The position numbers and the translations under genes were made by a program. The notes below the pieces were generated by a model. That model saw only the letters and a program-made list of their open reading frames with translations. It was not told the origin of the DNA and did no database searches. This document shows, in pieces, positions 53,878 through 63,521 of a stretch of 64,000 nucleotides of DNA. Origin of the DNA: a bacterium. Lineage in GTDB: Bacteria; Myxococcota_A; UBA9160; SZUA-336. The stretch lies in NCBI GenBank assembly GCA_024226335.1, contig JAAELY010000270.1:16426-80425 (forward strand), written 5' to 3'. Positions within the stretch are counted from its first letter, which is position 1. Every line of letters begins with the position of its first letter.

Positions 53878-56778
53878 TCAGTCGAGCAGCGCGAGCAGTT
53901 CATCCCTTGTAATCGACGCCGTGCGGTCAGCCGCGCCCAATGCCGCCTCGGCCAGTCCTCGCTTGTGGGACTGGAGCGCCAGGATTCGTTCTTCCACTGT
54001 GTTTCGCGCCACGAGGCGAAACACCGATACAGGATTTTCCTGCCCAATGCGATGAGCGCGATCGGCCGCCTGGGCTTCGACGGCCGGATTCCACCACGGA
54101 TCGAGCAGGAAAACGTGATCGGCTGCGGTCAAGTTCAAGCCGGTTCCGCCCGCCCGCAACGAGATCAAGAGCACAGGTGGGCCGTCTTTCGATTGAAAAC
54201 TCTCCACGACACCCGCCCGATCTCGCGTGCTCCCGTCAAGGCGTGTGAACGCGATGTCTTGCTGTCTCAGATGGGGTTCGACGCGATCGAGCAAGCCGGT
54301 CCACTGGGAGAAAACCAGCGCCTTGTGTCCTTCAGAGGTCGCCTCTTCGAGAGCGCGGAGCAGGACCTCGATCTTCGAAGAACCCGCGGCTTCCTGGCCC
54401 GGCACGAGGCCGGAATGACAGGCCGCCTGACGCAGGCGCAATAGCGCTTCGAGTGCCTGAATCACACCGCCTCCGGCGTTCAGCTTTGCGATGACGTCGT
54501 CGCGGGTTGCCGCGCGTGCTCCGTCGTACACGGCGCGTTCGCTCTCGTCGAGCTCGCAGTGCAGGACGACCTCGGTGCGCGGGGGCAGTTCCGGTGCAAC
54601 ATCGCGTTTGAGCCGACGTAGGACGAAGGGGCGAATGCGACTCCGCAGATGCGCGGCCGCACCGGGTTCGGCTGCGGCGATCGGGCGCGCATAACGGCGA
54701 CGGAAATCTTCTCGCGTTCCGAGCATGCCCGGATTCAGGAAATGGAGTTGACTCCAGAGCTCTTCCAGTCGGTTCTCGACCGGGGTGCCGGTAAGTGTGA
54801 CGCGGAAGTCGGCGCGCAGCCGATAGGCGGCTCGCGCTACCTGGCCGCTGGGATTCTTGATCGCCTGAGCCTCATCCAGGATGGCGGTGTTCCAGGAAAC
54901 CGCCGCGAGCGCATCGATATCGAGTCGCAGAAGTGCGTAGCTGGTCAGGGTGAGGTCCGCGTCGGGATCCAGTTCGCGACCGGGGCCGTGGTACATGCAG
55001 ATCTTCAGATCCGGTCGAAACATGCGCGCCTGCTCGGCCCAGCCGAAGAGCACGCTGGTCGGAGCCACGACCAGGCTGCGGCCCTGTATTGCGCACAGCG
55101 CCTGAAGCGTCTTGCCCAGACCCATATCGTCGGCCAGCAGTCCGCCCAGGCCGGCCTGGCGCAGGAACATCAGCCAGTTCACGCCCAGCGTCTGGTAGCC
55201 GCGCAGTTCCGCGTGCAGATCCGTCGGTAGGCTGGCTTCCGGCAGGCCGTCGAAATCTTCGAGCAGTGCTCGCAATCCCTCGAGACCCGGAGGGGGAGGC
55301 AGTTCGAGTTCGGCGCAGAGTCGCGCGAGGTCGGGTAACGCGGAATTGGCGAGTGATCCCGAGGCGTCGCGCGCGGCCAGGAGATCGGCCACCTGACGCC
55401 CGTAGCGTTCCAGCCAGTCCACCGGCAGGGGGGCGAAGCCTCCGGCTTCCAACGCCACCATCGCGCGTCCGGCCTGCCAGGCTGCCATGACCGCTGAACT
55501 GGAAACTCGATTGGCGGTGGCTCCATCGGGCACGAATTCCAGGTCGAAGCTTCCGGGATCCGACGACAATCGCACTTCGAGATCAGCCGATTCAAAGTAG
55601 TCGCGATGGGCATCGCCGCGCAGTTCTCCGGAGAACTCGCGCAGGCGCTGCGCGAACTCGATGGCTTCGCGGTCGTGGAGCTGGACGCCCTGGCCGGGGC
55701 TGAGCCCCAGCTCCTTTCGCAGCGTGCGTTGCAGACGACCCTCGGCGACTTCGTCGCGCAATGGCACCGGTCCCTGGAGTGCGATCAGTTCTCCGCTCTC
55801 GATGCGCGCGCCCGGTGGATCGCCGTATACGATCTGAGCTTCGACGGTGAGAGAATCCGCCTCGCGGCCCACATCGACCAGGAGCCTCGGAGGAACGCGC
55901 GTGGTGCGGGGAAGTCGTTCGCTGCGCACTTCTACAGGGATGCGCTCCTGAAGTCGCGGTATGACTTCGGCGACGAGCAGGGCCGCGCGGTCCGGAGAGA
56001 AATACTCGCCTTCGAGCCAGCGCTCGCGTTCGCGCTGGCTGATGCGGGCATCGGCCAGCGGTCGCAGCACTTCTCCGCACAGGGCGACGCCATTGCCAAA
56101 TACCTCTGTGATCGCGGGATCGCGCATCACGGACAGTGCGAAGCCATCGCCGCGATCTTCGACGACGCCGACTGCACCGACGGGTTCGAGCGAGAGCGAT
56201 ACCTTTTCACCATCCAGCCGAACATCGTCACAAGCCCGCAGTGCGCGCAGAAGCTGGGGCAGGGCGGTATGGGGAAACACACCGGAGAGTCGGCTGCCCA
56301 GGAAGTTCTCGAGCTTGCGATCGGCTTCGGAGGCTGCGAAGTCGGGGCCGTCGATCTTGCCCGCGGCGATGGCGACCAGGGAGCCTTCGAGTGGGACCTC
56401 GCGTTCTTCGATGACCGCTACGCGGTCGAAGTGCAGGCCGCCGCTGCGGCGGGTCAATCGATAACCGATCCGCGCGGTCGGCCGACTCGAAACGGGCAGG
56501 GCATTTCCCGCCTGGCGCGCCTGTCGCAAGGCGATGACCGCGGCGGCCACGTGGTCACAGGGATCGTCGTTGCCATCACAGTCGCAATCCCATTCTTCGT
56601 CGTCCGGAAACAGCTGTACACGCGGAGCTAGCAGGCCACCACGGGTCGTCACACGCACGACGATCATCTCGTCGCTCGCACTCTCGCCCTCGACCGCCTC
56701 CTGGCGGGCGAGTTCGATCCCGCGCGACCAGATTCCAGGTCCGCAGGCGTCGCGTATTGTCTCAAAAAGGGCCTGCAT
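53878..56778 (-). CDS. SNF2-type helicase with N-terminal SWIM zinc finger
   Basis: This 966-residue protein has a SWIM finger at 65-76 (CDC then CDH) and a long middle region of unknown fold (about 100-500). The Swi2/Snf2 motor follows: DDMGLGKT (550-557), LDEAQAIKN near 635, [20 protein letters not shown] and, in the second half, [30 protein letters not shown] and DRAHRIGQ. Such proteins remodel DNA-bound complexes, as HepA/RapA relatives do. It is divergent from the CobW gene with 85 bp between starts. The window between the SWIM and motor parts is unusually long. Confidence 0.94.
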   Translation of the reverse strand: MQALFETIRDACGPGIWSRGIELARQEAVEGESASDEMIVVRVTTRGGLLAPRVQLFPDDEEWDCDCDGNDDPCDHVAAAVIALRQARQAGNALPVSSRPTARIGYRLTRRSGGLHFDRVAVIEEREVPLEGSLVAIAAGKIDGPDFAASEADRKLENFLGSRLSGVFPHTALPQLLRALRACDDVRLDGEKVSLSLEPVGAVGVVEDRGDGFALSVMRDPAITEVFGNGVALCGEVLRPLADARISQRERERWLEGEYFSPDRAALLVAEVIPRLQERIPVEVRSERLPRTTRVPPRLLVDVGREADSLTVEAQIVYGDPPGARIESGELIALQGPVPLRDEVAEGRLQRTLRKELGLSPGQGVQLHDREAIEFAQRLREFSGELRGDAHRDYFESADLEVRLSSDPGSFDLEFVPDGATANRVSSSAVMAAWQAGRAMVALEAGGFAPLPVDWLERYGRQVADLLAARDASGSLANSALPDLARLCAELELPPPPGLEGLRALLEDFDGLPEASLPTDLHAELRGYQTLGVNWLMFLRQAGLGGLLADDMGLGKTLQALCAIQGRSLVVAPTSVLFGWAEQARMFRPDLKICMYHGPGRELDPDADLTLTSYALLRLDIDALAAVSWNTAILDEAQAIKNPSGQVARAAYRLRADFRVTLTGTPVENRLEELWSQLHFLNPGMLGTREDFRRRYARPIAAAEPGAAAHLRSRIRPFVLRRLKRDVAPELPPRTEVVLHCELDESERAVYDGARAATRDDVIAKLNAGGGVIQALEALLRLRQAACHSGLVPGQEAAGSSKIEVLLRALEEATSEGHKALVFSQWTGLLDRVEPHLRQQDIAFTRLDGSTRDRAGVVESFQSKDGPPVLLISLRAGGTGLNLTAADHVFLLDPWWNPAVEAQAADRAHRIGQENPVSVFRLVARNTVEERILALQSHKRGLAEAALGAADRTASITRDELLALLD

Positions 56779-56863
56779 GGGGCGCGGAGGCTACTCGAGC
56801 CCCGGCGACCTCGCCACGCCGTTTCGCGCGCTGGCCCGGCGCGGCTCTCGCTCATTCGGCATC

Positions 56864-57814
56864 ATGTCGCGTCCTTTGGCAGATTCGAGCACGACTTCGA
56901 TGCGGCGCATTCCAGCGCTGGTGGTTTCCGGCTTTCTGGGCTCCGGGAAGACGACCCTGGTGCGCGCGCTACTCGAGGACGCCCAGCGCAGCGGTGAGCG
57001 TGTGGCGGTCGTTTCCAATGAGTTCGGAGAGCTGGGAATCGACCAGGCCCTACTCGGAGAAGCGGGCGAGTCGTACGTGGAACTCGAAGGCGGTTGTGTT
57101 TGCTGCCAGCTCTCCGATGAGCTGGTCGATACGCTCGAGATGTTGCGCAAGCGCGTTTCGCCCGATCGCGTAATCGTCGAAACCTCGGGGGTTGCACTGC
57201 CCTACGACACGCAGTTGAACTTCTATCGCACGCCGATCGACGAGTGGATCGGCGATGACGTGGCGCTGGTCGTGGTCAACGCCGAACAGGTGGCGCAGCG
57301 ACGCGACCTGCAGGGGACCTTCGAAGACCAGGTAAGTTCGGCGGATCTCATCCTGCTGAACAAAGTCGACCTGCTCGATGAGGAGCAGCTCGTCGAGGTC
57401 GAAGCGTGCTTGCGGGAGTTCGAACCCGAAGCGCCGATCATCCGCACTGTGCGCGGCCAGATCGATCCCGATCTCTTGTTCCCGCCAGATATCGATGAGG
57501 CCCGCGCCGAACGGCGCGCCAATGCCGCTGACCCGCGTCCGCATGCCCACGAGGTTTTCGAGACGGAGATCCTATCGATCGAGTCGGGAGGCGACGAAGA
57601 CGCTCTGGCGGCGCGTCTCGAAGACATGGGTGCGCTGCGCGTCAAGGGTTTCGTGGAAACCGATCGCGGTCTTCGTCTCGTGCAGGGTGTCGGCGCGCGT
57701 ATCGAGTTCATCGAGCCGGATCGGACACCGCCGGCGCCGTTGATGGGTCGCCTGGTCGTGATTCGACGCGGTGCCGGCCCCGGCGTCGTGCACGGAAGCA
57801 CCCGCGATGGCTGA
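56864..57814 (+). CDS. CobW/COG0523 family metal-chaperone GTPase
   Basis: This protein of about 316 residues is a G3E GTPase. GFLGSGKTTLV is the P-loop (23-33), GGCVCCQ (76-82) holds the metal-binding CxCC, LLNKVDLL is the guanine motif, and EILSIESGG begins the C-terminal CobW domain. Such proteins deliver zinc or cobalt to client enzymes. The ATG at 56864 or the one at 56900 could be used. Its stop overlaps the helicase start by eight bases (ATGGCTGA), so the two are translationally coupled. Confidence 0.92.
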   Translation: MSRPLADSSTTSMRRIPALVVSGFLGSGKTTLVRALLEDAQRSGERVAVVSNEFGELGIDQALLGEAGESYVELEGGCVCCQLSDELVDTLEMLRKRVSPDRVIVETSGVALPYDTQLNFYRTPIDEWIGDDVALVVVNAEQVAQRRDLQGTFEDQVSSADLILLNKVDLLDEEQLVEVEACLREFEPEAPIIRTVRGQIDPDLLFPPDIDEARAERRANAADPRPHAHEVFETEILSIESGGDEDALAARLEDMGALRVKGFVETDRGLRLVQGVGARIEFIEPDRTPPAPLMGRLVVIRRGAGPGVVHGSTRDG

Positions 57815-60356
57815 GGCCGCAGCCGCCGAAACTGGTCTGATGGATCGCATCACGCGGATCGGAGGTATGTCGCCGGATCAGATTCTGGACGCCTTCCTCG
57901 ACTGGGTGATCGAGCAGGGTCTGGAACCGTACCCGGCTCAGGAATCGGCGTTTCTCGAGATCATGGCAGGGCGCCACCTGATCCTGAACACACCGACCGG
58001 ATCGGGAAAGTCGCTGGTCGCGCAGGCCGTGCACTTCAAGGGTCTGTGTGAGGGCAAGCGTTCTTTTTATACCTCGCCTACTAAAGCGCTCGCGAGCGAG
58101 AAGTTCTTCGCCCTGTGTCGTGATTTCGGTGCCGAGAACGTCGGTATGTTGACCGGAGACGCGAGCATCAACTCGGCCGCTCCGGTCATCTGCTGCACCG
58201 CAGAGGTGCTGGCGAACATGGCATTGCGTCAAGGCGCACAGCTTCAGGCGCCTTACGTGATCATGGACGAGTTCCACTACTACGCGGATCCGCATCGCGG
58301 TGCGGCGTGGCAGATCCCCCTGCTCTGCCTGCCGGATACGCATTTTCTGCTGATGTCGGCGACGCTCGGCGAAATGAGCCAGATCCGCGAGGATCTCGAG
58401 CGCCGCACGGGAGTCGAAGTGGCGCGGATTGATTCGAGTGAACGCCCCGTTCCTCTGGACTACGCGTATTGCGAAACCCCCCTTCAGGAAACCATCGAGG
58501 GACTCTTGGAGTCGGGGAAATTTCCCGTCTACGTGGTCAACTTCACGCAACGGGAGTGCGCGGAACTGGCTCAGGGTCTCACCAGCCTGAAGATCTGCAC
58601 CAAGGAAGAAAAGGCGCTGATTCGCGAGCAGATCGACTCGTTTGCGTTTGACACCTCGTACGGCAAGGACATGCGTCGTTTCCTGCAATCGGGGATCGGT
58701 ATTCACCACGCGGGTCTGCTGCCGCGCTACCGCCTGCTGGTCGAACAGCTCTCGCAATCCGGTCTGCTCAAGGTGATCTGCGGAACCGATACGCTTGGCG
58801 TCGGCGTGAACATCCCGATCCGGACGGTCGTGTTCTCGAAGCTGTCGAAATTCGACGGACGCAGGGCTGGCATCCTGCGGGTACGCGAGTTCAAGCAGAT
58901 CTCGGGACGTGCAGGGCGCAAGGGCTACGACGATCTGGGCAGCGTGGTGTGCCAGGCTCCCGCGCACCTGATCGAAGCTCAGCGGCAGCGTCGCAAGGGC
59001 AAGAAGAAGTCCTCGCCCGCGAAAGCTCCCAGAGGTTTCGTGGCCTGGAATCGGGGTACGTTCCAGTCGCTGATTGACCGCGATCCGGAACCTCTGCGTT
59101 CGAATTTCCGCCTCAGCCACAGCACGCTGGTCAGCCTGTTCCGGCGCGAAGAAGAGAGTTCCGATCCATCTAGCAGTTATCGGGTGCTGATCGAGTTGAT
59201 CGACTCGACCCACGAGACTGCTTCGCGCAAGCACGCGCTTCGGCGCTCGGCGGCCGCGCTGTTCCGCTCCATCCGCAGCGCGGGTATCGTTCAGATCATC
59301 GTGGACGATGACACCGGGCAGCGGCGCCTGCGTGTGAACGAAGATCTGCAATGGGACTTCTCCATGCACCACTCGCTTTCACTGTTCGTGGTGGATGCGA
59401 TCAACGCGATCGAAGCCGAAACCCCCGAGGAGTACGCGCTCGAGGTCATGAGCCTGGTCGAGGCGATCCTCGAGAATCCCAATGCGATCCTCTACGCGCA
59501 GATGGATCGGATCAAACGCGATCTCATGGCCCAATTGAAGGCGGAGCGAGTGCCTTTCGAGGAGCGCGTGCGATTGCTCGACGAAGTCGAACCGCCGCAG
59601 CCCAGTCGGGAGTTCATCTACCAGAACTTCGACTATTTCGCGGAGAAACACCGCTGGGTAGGTCACGACGATGTGCGACCGAAGTCGATTGCGCGAGAGA
59701 TCTACGAGGGCTACTTCAGTTTCAGCTACTACACCACGTACTACGGTCTGCAGCGCATCGAAGGCCTGCTACTGCGCTACCTCACCCAGGTGTACAACAC
59801 GCTCTCGCAGACGGTTCCCGAGGTTTCGAAGACACAGGAAGTCTGGGACATGCTCGCGTTCTTCCGCACCATGATCGAACGCATCGATTCGAGTTTGATG
59901 TCCGAGTGGCAGAATCTGATCGATCCCGGTTCTGCGACTCCCGCATCGAGCGAGCAGCCAGCGCGCCAGGAGTACGATCTGGCGAAGGATGCGCGCGCGC
60001 TCAAGGCGCGCATACGCGCGGAGCTTCATCAATGCGTGCGCGCGCTGGCCGAGCGCGACTGGGAAGAAGCCGCGCTGGTGATCCGCTCTCCCGACGATGA
60101 GCCCTGGGACGGGCCGCGCATGAGTCGTACGCTTGCGCCTTTCTACGAAGAGTACGACCAGATCGTGTTCGATCAGCGCGCCCGGTTATCGGAGTTCACA
60201 CTGATCCGCGATGATGGGCCTCGGCGCTGGCAGGTAACTCAGCGCCTGCTCGATCCCGAAGGCGACAACTTCTGGTGTCTCGAAGGCGAGGTCGATCTCA
60301 GCGGCGAGTCGACGCCCGAGGGGCCGATCGTGTGCCTGACCCGGATCGGGACTTAG
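57807..60356 (+). CDS. Ski2-like DEAD/DEAH-box helicase (DUF3516 type)
   Basis: This 849-residue superfamily 2 helicase has PTGSGKS (63-69), TSPTKAL, DEFH (154-157), LMSATLGEM, VVNFTQREC, GTDTLGVGVNIPI and QISGRAGRKG. The C-terminal 400 residues are a DUF3516-like region (FSYYTTYYGLQRIEGLLLRYL) seen in RNA/DNA helicases of actinobacteria and others. I am fairly sure of the helicase and less sure of the DUF. It is coupled to the CobW gene and convergent with nth, overlapping its stop by 59 bp. Confidence 0.93.
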   Translation: MAEAAAAETGLMDRITRIGGMSPDQILDAFLDWVIEQGLEPYPAQESAFLEIMAGRHLILNTPTGSGKSLVAQAVHFKGLCEGKRSFYTSPTKALASEKFFALCRDFGAENVGMLTGDASINSAAPVICCTAEVLANMALRQGAQLQAPYVIMDEFHYYADPHRGAAWQIPLLCLPDTHFLLMSATLGEMSQIREDLERRTGVEVARIDSSERPVPLDYAYCETPLQETIEGLLESGKFPVYVVNFTQRECAELAQGLTSLKICTKEEKALIREQIDSFAFDTSYGKDMRRFLQSGIGIHHAGLLPRYRLLVEQLSQSGLLKVICGTDTLGVGVNIPIRTVVFSKLSKFDGRRAGILRVREFKQISGRAGRKGYDDLGSVVCQAPAHLIEAQRQRRKGKKKSSPAKAPRGFVAWNRGTFQSLIDRDPEPLRSNFRLSHSTLVSLFRREEESSDPSSSYRVLIELIDSTHETASRKHALRRSAAALFRSIRSAGIVQIIVDDDTGQRRLRVNEDLQWDFSMHHSLSLFVVDAINAIEAETPEEYALEVMSLVEAILENPNAILYAQMDRIKRDLMAQLKAERVPFEERVRLLDEVEPPQPSREFIYQNFDYFAEKHRWVGHDDVRPKSIAREIYEGYFSFSYYTTYYGLQRIEGLLLRYLTQVYNTLSQTVPEVSKTQEVWDMLAFFRTMIERIDSSLMSEWQNLIDPGSATPASSEQPARQEYDLAKDARALKARIRAELHQCVRALAERDWEEAALVIRSPDDEPWDGPRMSRTLAPFYEEYDQIVFDQRARLSEFTLIRDDGPRRWQVTQRLLDPEGDNFWCLEGEVDLSGESTPEGPIVCLTRIGT

Positions 60357-61008
60357 TAGGCTTCGCACTCTGTTCGGCGATGCGCTTCTTCGTCGCCGCC
60401 CAACTGCAGATCGGACAGGCAGCCAGATCGTGCCCGCGTGCGGGGCAGTGTTCGCGTCCGAAGTAGATGATCTGCAAGTGCAGTTTGTTCCAGCTCTGTT
60501 GCGGGAACAGCTTCTTCAGATCGCGTTCTGTCTGTTCGACATTTCGTCCGTCGGATAGACCCCAGCGTTCTGCCAGGCGGTGGATGTGCGTGTCGACCGG
60601 AAAGGCGGGCAGGCCGAAGCACTGACTCATGACCACGCTCGCAGTCTTGTGCCCCACTCCGGGCAACGCCTCCAGTTCTTCGAAGCTCTGCGGCACGTTT
60701 CCGGCGTGCGTTTCGATCAGGATCTGCGAAAGCCCGTGGATTGCCTTCGACTTCTGTGGGGACAGTCCGCACGGCTTGATGATTTCGCGGATCTTATCGA
60801 CGCTGAGTTCGACCATCTGCTGCGGTGTGCTCGCGTTGGCGAAAAGGGTCGGTGTGACCTGGTTCACTCGCACATCCGTGCACTGCGCGGAGAGCAGTAC
60901 AGCGATCAACAAGGTGTACGAGTCGACGTGGTCCAGTGGGATCGGCGGATCCTCGTAGAGCTGCTCGAGGAGAGTCGCGATGCGCTGGGCCTTCTCCTGG
61001 CGCGTCAT
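60298..61008 (-). CDS. nth: Endonuclease III with atypical iron-sulfur ligands
   Basis: This 236-residue DNA glycosylase/AP lyase removes oxidised pyrimidines. Its helix-hairpin-helix has LPGVGHKTASVV with catalytic Lys121, and PVDTHIHRLAERWGL carries Asp139. Near the end the Cys pattern is C188-x9-C198-x2-C201 with no fourth Cys, unlike the usual C-x6-C-x2-C-x5-C. So a classic 4Fe-4S cluster is doubtful. The C-terminal 25 residues are basic and unusual. The ATG at 61008 overlaps the cupin stop. The 3' end overlaps the convergent helicase gene. Confidence 0.93.
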   Translation of the reverse strand: MTRQEKAQRIATLLEQLYEDPPIPLDHVDSYTLLIAVLLSAQCTDVRVNQVTPTLFANASTPQQMVELSVDKIREIIKPCGLSPQKSKAIHGLSQILIETHAGNVPQSFEELEALPGVGHKTASVVMSQCFGLPAFPVDTHIHRLAERWGLSDGRNVEQTERDLKKLFPQQSWNKLHLQIIYFGREHCPARGHDLAACPICSWAATKKRIAEQSAKPTKSRSGSGTRSAPRASTRR

Positions 61009-61373
61009 GTTTCCGGGTCTCGATTCACAGTATCGGGCGAGAAAGCGGGCAGGCACACGGCCAGGTACTCGGCCCCTTCCGGACCCGGCGTGCTGTAACG
61101 CACCCACTCGCCCGGCTGGCAGACGATGGCCTGGCCGGCTCGTGCTTCGAATTCCCCATCTTCGTGTTCAACGCGTATGCAGCCGGCGAGGACGATGCTG
61201 TACTCGACGAACTCCGGTCGCTGTCCGGGTTCACTCCAACCGGCAGGTGAGCGCATATGGGCGATGCTCAGGCCCGCTTCTTTCGTATTGACCCGGCCTA
61301 CGTACTCGTCGATGCGCTTGGGAATTTCGCCCGCTGCTTCGATCGTCGTAGGCTCTTGAATCAGTTTCGGCAC
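61005..61373 (-). CDS. Small cupin-domain protein
   Basis: This 122-residue protein has a cupin fold: IVLAGCIRVEHEDGEFEARAGQAIVCQPGEWVRYSTPG. Metal-binding His are few (HEDGE), so a binding or enzyme role is open. The GTG at 61373 follows TGAGGAG by a good distance. It lies 10 bp after hemH and overlaps nth by four bases, so the three genes probably form one operon. Function unknown. Confidence 0.82.
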   Translation of the reverse strand: MPKLIQEPTTIEAAGEIPKRIDEYVGRVNTKEAGLSIAHMRSPAGWSEPGQRPEFVEYSIVLAGCIRVEHEDGEFEARAGQAIVCQPGEWVRYSTPGPEGAEYLAVCLPAFSPDTVNRDPET

Positions 61374-61383
61374 GCTGCGCTCC

Positions 61384-62436
61384 TCAGGCTTGTCCGCGCG
61401 ATCGTACCATCTGCGCGAGTCCGATCGCCCAGCGTTCGTCTTCATTCACGCAGGGGATGGTTCGCAGGGCTTCGCCTCCGGCGTCGAGCCACTGCTGGCG
61501 CGCGCGCATTCCGATCTCCTCGAGTGTCTCGAGGCAGTCGGCGACAAACGATGGGCAGAGCACGGCGAGCCGCTTCACGCCCCGCGCCGCCAGCCGCGGC
61601 AGCGTTTCATCGGTGTAGGGCCGGATCCAGGCAGCGCGACCTAGCCTGGATTGGAATGCGACCGAATAATCATCGTCTGACAGGCCGAGCTTCGCGGCGA
61701 GTGCGCGCGATGTTGCGTAGCACTGGGCGCGATAACAACGCCGGTTCGGGGCCCGCACAGAATCGCAACAATCCTCGCGTTCCAGGCAGTGCTTCCCGGC
61801 GACGTCGAGCTTGCGGATCTGCCGTTCGGGCAGACCGTGGTAGCTCATCAGCACGTGATCGGGCGAAAAACTCTCCAGAGCGGGTTCGCTCACCGCCGCC
61901 AACGCTCCGATCCAGCCCGGTTCGACAAAGAAGTCCTCAATCGCGTCGATGCCTGGGAGTTCCGGCCACTGTTTCACCAGCTGGAACACACGCGCGATCG
62001 TCGAGCCCGACGATGAAGACGCGTACTGCGGAAACAGCGGAACCAGCACGATCCGAGACAGCTCGGATCCAGCCAGTCTCTCCAGCGCCGCTTCGATCGA
62101 AGGCTCGCCGTAGCGCATGGCCAGTTCGACCTGATGAGTCTCGCCGAGTTGGCGCGCGACTTCGCCGCGCAACGCGAGACCGTGAGCGAGAAGTGGAGAG
62201 TCTTCGGGCCGGCCGCCTGCACCCCAGATCGAGCGGTACAGTGCCGCGGAACGGGGGGCGCGAAACGGCGCGATGATCGTATTGACCAGCAGCCAGCGAG
62301 TCGCGGCCGAGGTATCGATCACCGCCGGATCGCTCAGGAACTCGCGCAGATAGCGGCGTACGTCGGCGGTACCGGGCGAGCGCGGGGTTCCCAGGTTTAC
62401 CAGCAGAACCCCGATCTTCGTCTCCGATTCGCTCAT
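61384..62436 (-). CDS. hemH: Ferrochelatase with a cysteine-rich insert
   Basis: This 350-residue enzyme inserts iron into protoporphyrin IX in haem synthesis. GVLLVNLGTP and MSYHGLPERQ with the catalytic His200 mark it. Between residues 217 and 239 five Cys occur (C217, C223, C224, C234, C239) in the region where other bacterial ferrochelatases have internal 2Fe-2S ligands. So a cluster is plausible. The ATG at 62436 is preferred; the open frame upstream to 62499 is not family-like. It heads the hemH-cupin-nth operon and is divergent from the F420-type gene. Confidence 0.93.
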   Translation of the reverse strand: MSESETKIGVLLVNLGTPRSPGTADVRRYLREFLSDPAVIDTSAATRWLLVNTIIAPFRAPRSAALYRSIWGAGGRPEDSPLLAHGLALRGEVARQLGETHQVELAMRYGEPSIEAALERLAGSELSRIVLVPLFPQYASSSSGSTIARVFQLVKQWPELPGIDAIEDFFVEPGWIGALAAVSEPALESFSPDHVLMSYHGLPERQIRKLDVAGKHCLEREDCCDSVRAPNRRCYRAQCYATSRALAAKLGLSDDDYSVAFQSRLGRAAWIRPYTDETLPRLAARGVKRLAVLCPSFVADCLETLEEIGMRARQQWLDAGGEALRTIPCVNEDERWAIGLAQMVRSRGQA

Positions 62437-62626
62437 ACGTCTAGATTGTCTTTCCCGAGCGGTTTGTCCACCGGGTGGGCAGGACTCCGGATGCGGCACC
62501 GTTTGACTCAGCAGCCGATTCCTGTCCTTCTGTCCGACGGAAAACCTCCCAATCCGGAGTTTGCGCCCGAATCGAAGTGCGCGACGCCGACTCTCGGTGA
62601 CTCTCAGCGGAAAAGGAACTCCTCAA

Positions 62627-63481
62627 ATGAAGATCGGACTCATGTTCGCCAACGTGGCGTTCTTCGGACAGCCCGACCACCTGGTCAATCTGGTGCAGAG
62701 CGCTGAGCAGGCGGGTGTCGAATCGCTTTGGACTGTGGAGCACGTCGTCGTGCCCAAGGGTTACAAGTCGAAGTACCCCTATAGCAAAGACGGGCGCATG
62801 CCCGGTCCGGAGAACTCGCCCATTCCCGATCCGCTCATCTGGTTGAGCTATGCGGCTGCGGTCACGAGCAAGATCAAGCTGGCGACCGGCATCCTGATCC
62901 TTCCGCAGCGACATCCCGCCTACGTGGCCAAAGAGGTGGCGACGCTCGATACGCTCTCGAAGGGAAGAGTGATGCTAGGTGTTGGAATCGGCTGGATGAA
63001 AGACGAATTCGACGTGTTGGGCATTCCCTTTGAAGAGCGCGCCAGCCGAACCGAGGAGTCGATTCAGGCCATTCGTTCGCTCTGGTCCGAAGGCACATCG
63101 AGCTTCGACGGCAAGCACTATCAGTGGGACGAACTGGAGTCCAATCCCAAGCCTCCGGGCGGTCGCGTACCGATCCACATCGGAGGACACGTGAAGGGCG
63201 CGGCCCGCCGAGCCGCACGCTACGGCGACGGTTTCTTCCCGGTCAATCCCGATGATATGCCGAGACTGCTCGAGGTGCTGAACGCAGAGTGCGCCGAGAT
63301 CGGCCGCGATCCCTCCGAGATCGAACTCACGACGGGTTTCCCGGCGGGATTCGATCTGGATCAGATCAAGCGCTTTGAAGACATGGGAGTGTCGCGCCTG
63401 GTACTCGGACCACCGGCCTTCGATCCCGAAGGGGTCAAGAAGGGACTGGGCGAACTGGGCAACGCCATCGCCAAGCTGTAG
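62627..63481 (+). CDS. LLM-class F420-dependent oxidoreductase
   Basis: This 284-residue protein is a luciferase-like F420-type oxidoreductase. It has MKIGLMFANVAFFGQPDHL, WTVEHVVVPKGYKSKYPY, KIKLATGILILPQRHPAYVAKEVATLDTLSKGRVMLGVGIGWMKDEF and VPIHIGGHVKGAARRAARYGDGF. AAGGAACTC lies before the ATG. It is more similar to steroid- or acyl-linked environmental members than to known pathway enzymes, but substrate is unknown. It is divergent from hemH and convergent with the MerR-type gene. Confidence 0.92.
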   Translation: MKIGLMFANVAFFGQPDHLVNLVQSAEQAGVESLWTVEHVVVPKGYKSKYPYSKDGRMPGPENSPIPDPLIWLSYAAAVTSKIKLATGILILPQRHPAYVAKEVATLDTLSKGRVMLGVGIGWMKDEFDVLGIPFEERASRTEESIQAIRSLWSEGTSSFDGKHYQWDELESNPKPPGGRVPIHIGGHVKGAARRAARYGDGFFPVNPDDMPRLLEVLNAECAEIGRDPSEIELTTGFPAGFDLDQIKRFEDMGVSRLVLGPPAFDPEGVKKGLGELGNAIAKL

Positions 63482-63521
63482 AAGCCCCGTGTCCGCTTGC
63501 GGACTCTCGTGAAGCTTCGCG

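Noticed and set aside
57708..59372. A 554-codon open frame on the minus strand
   Set aside because: It is antisense to the helicase and CobW genes, whose motifs are complete. Its product looks like translated shadow with no motif.
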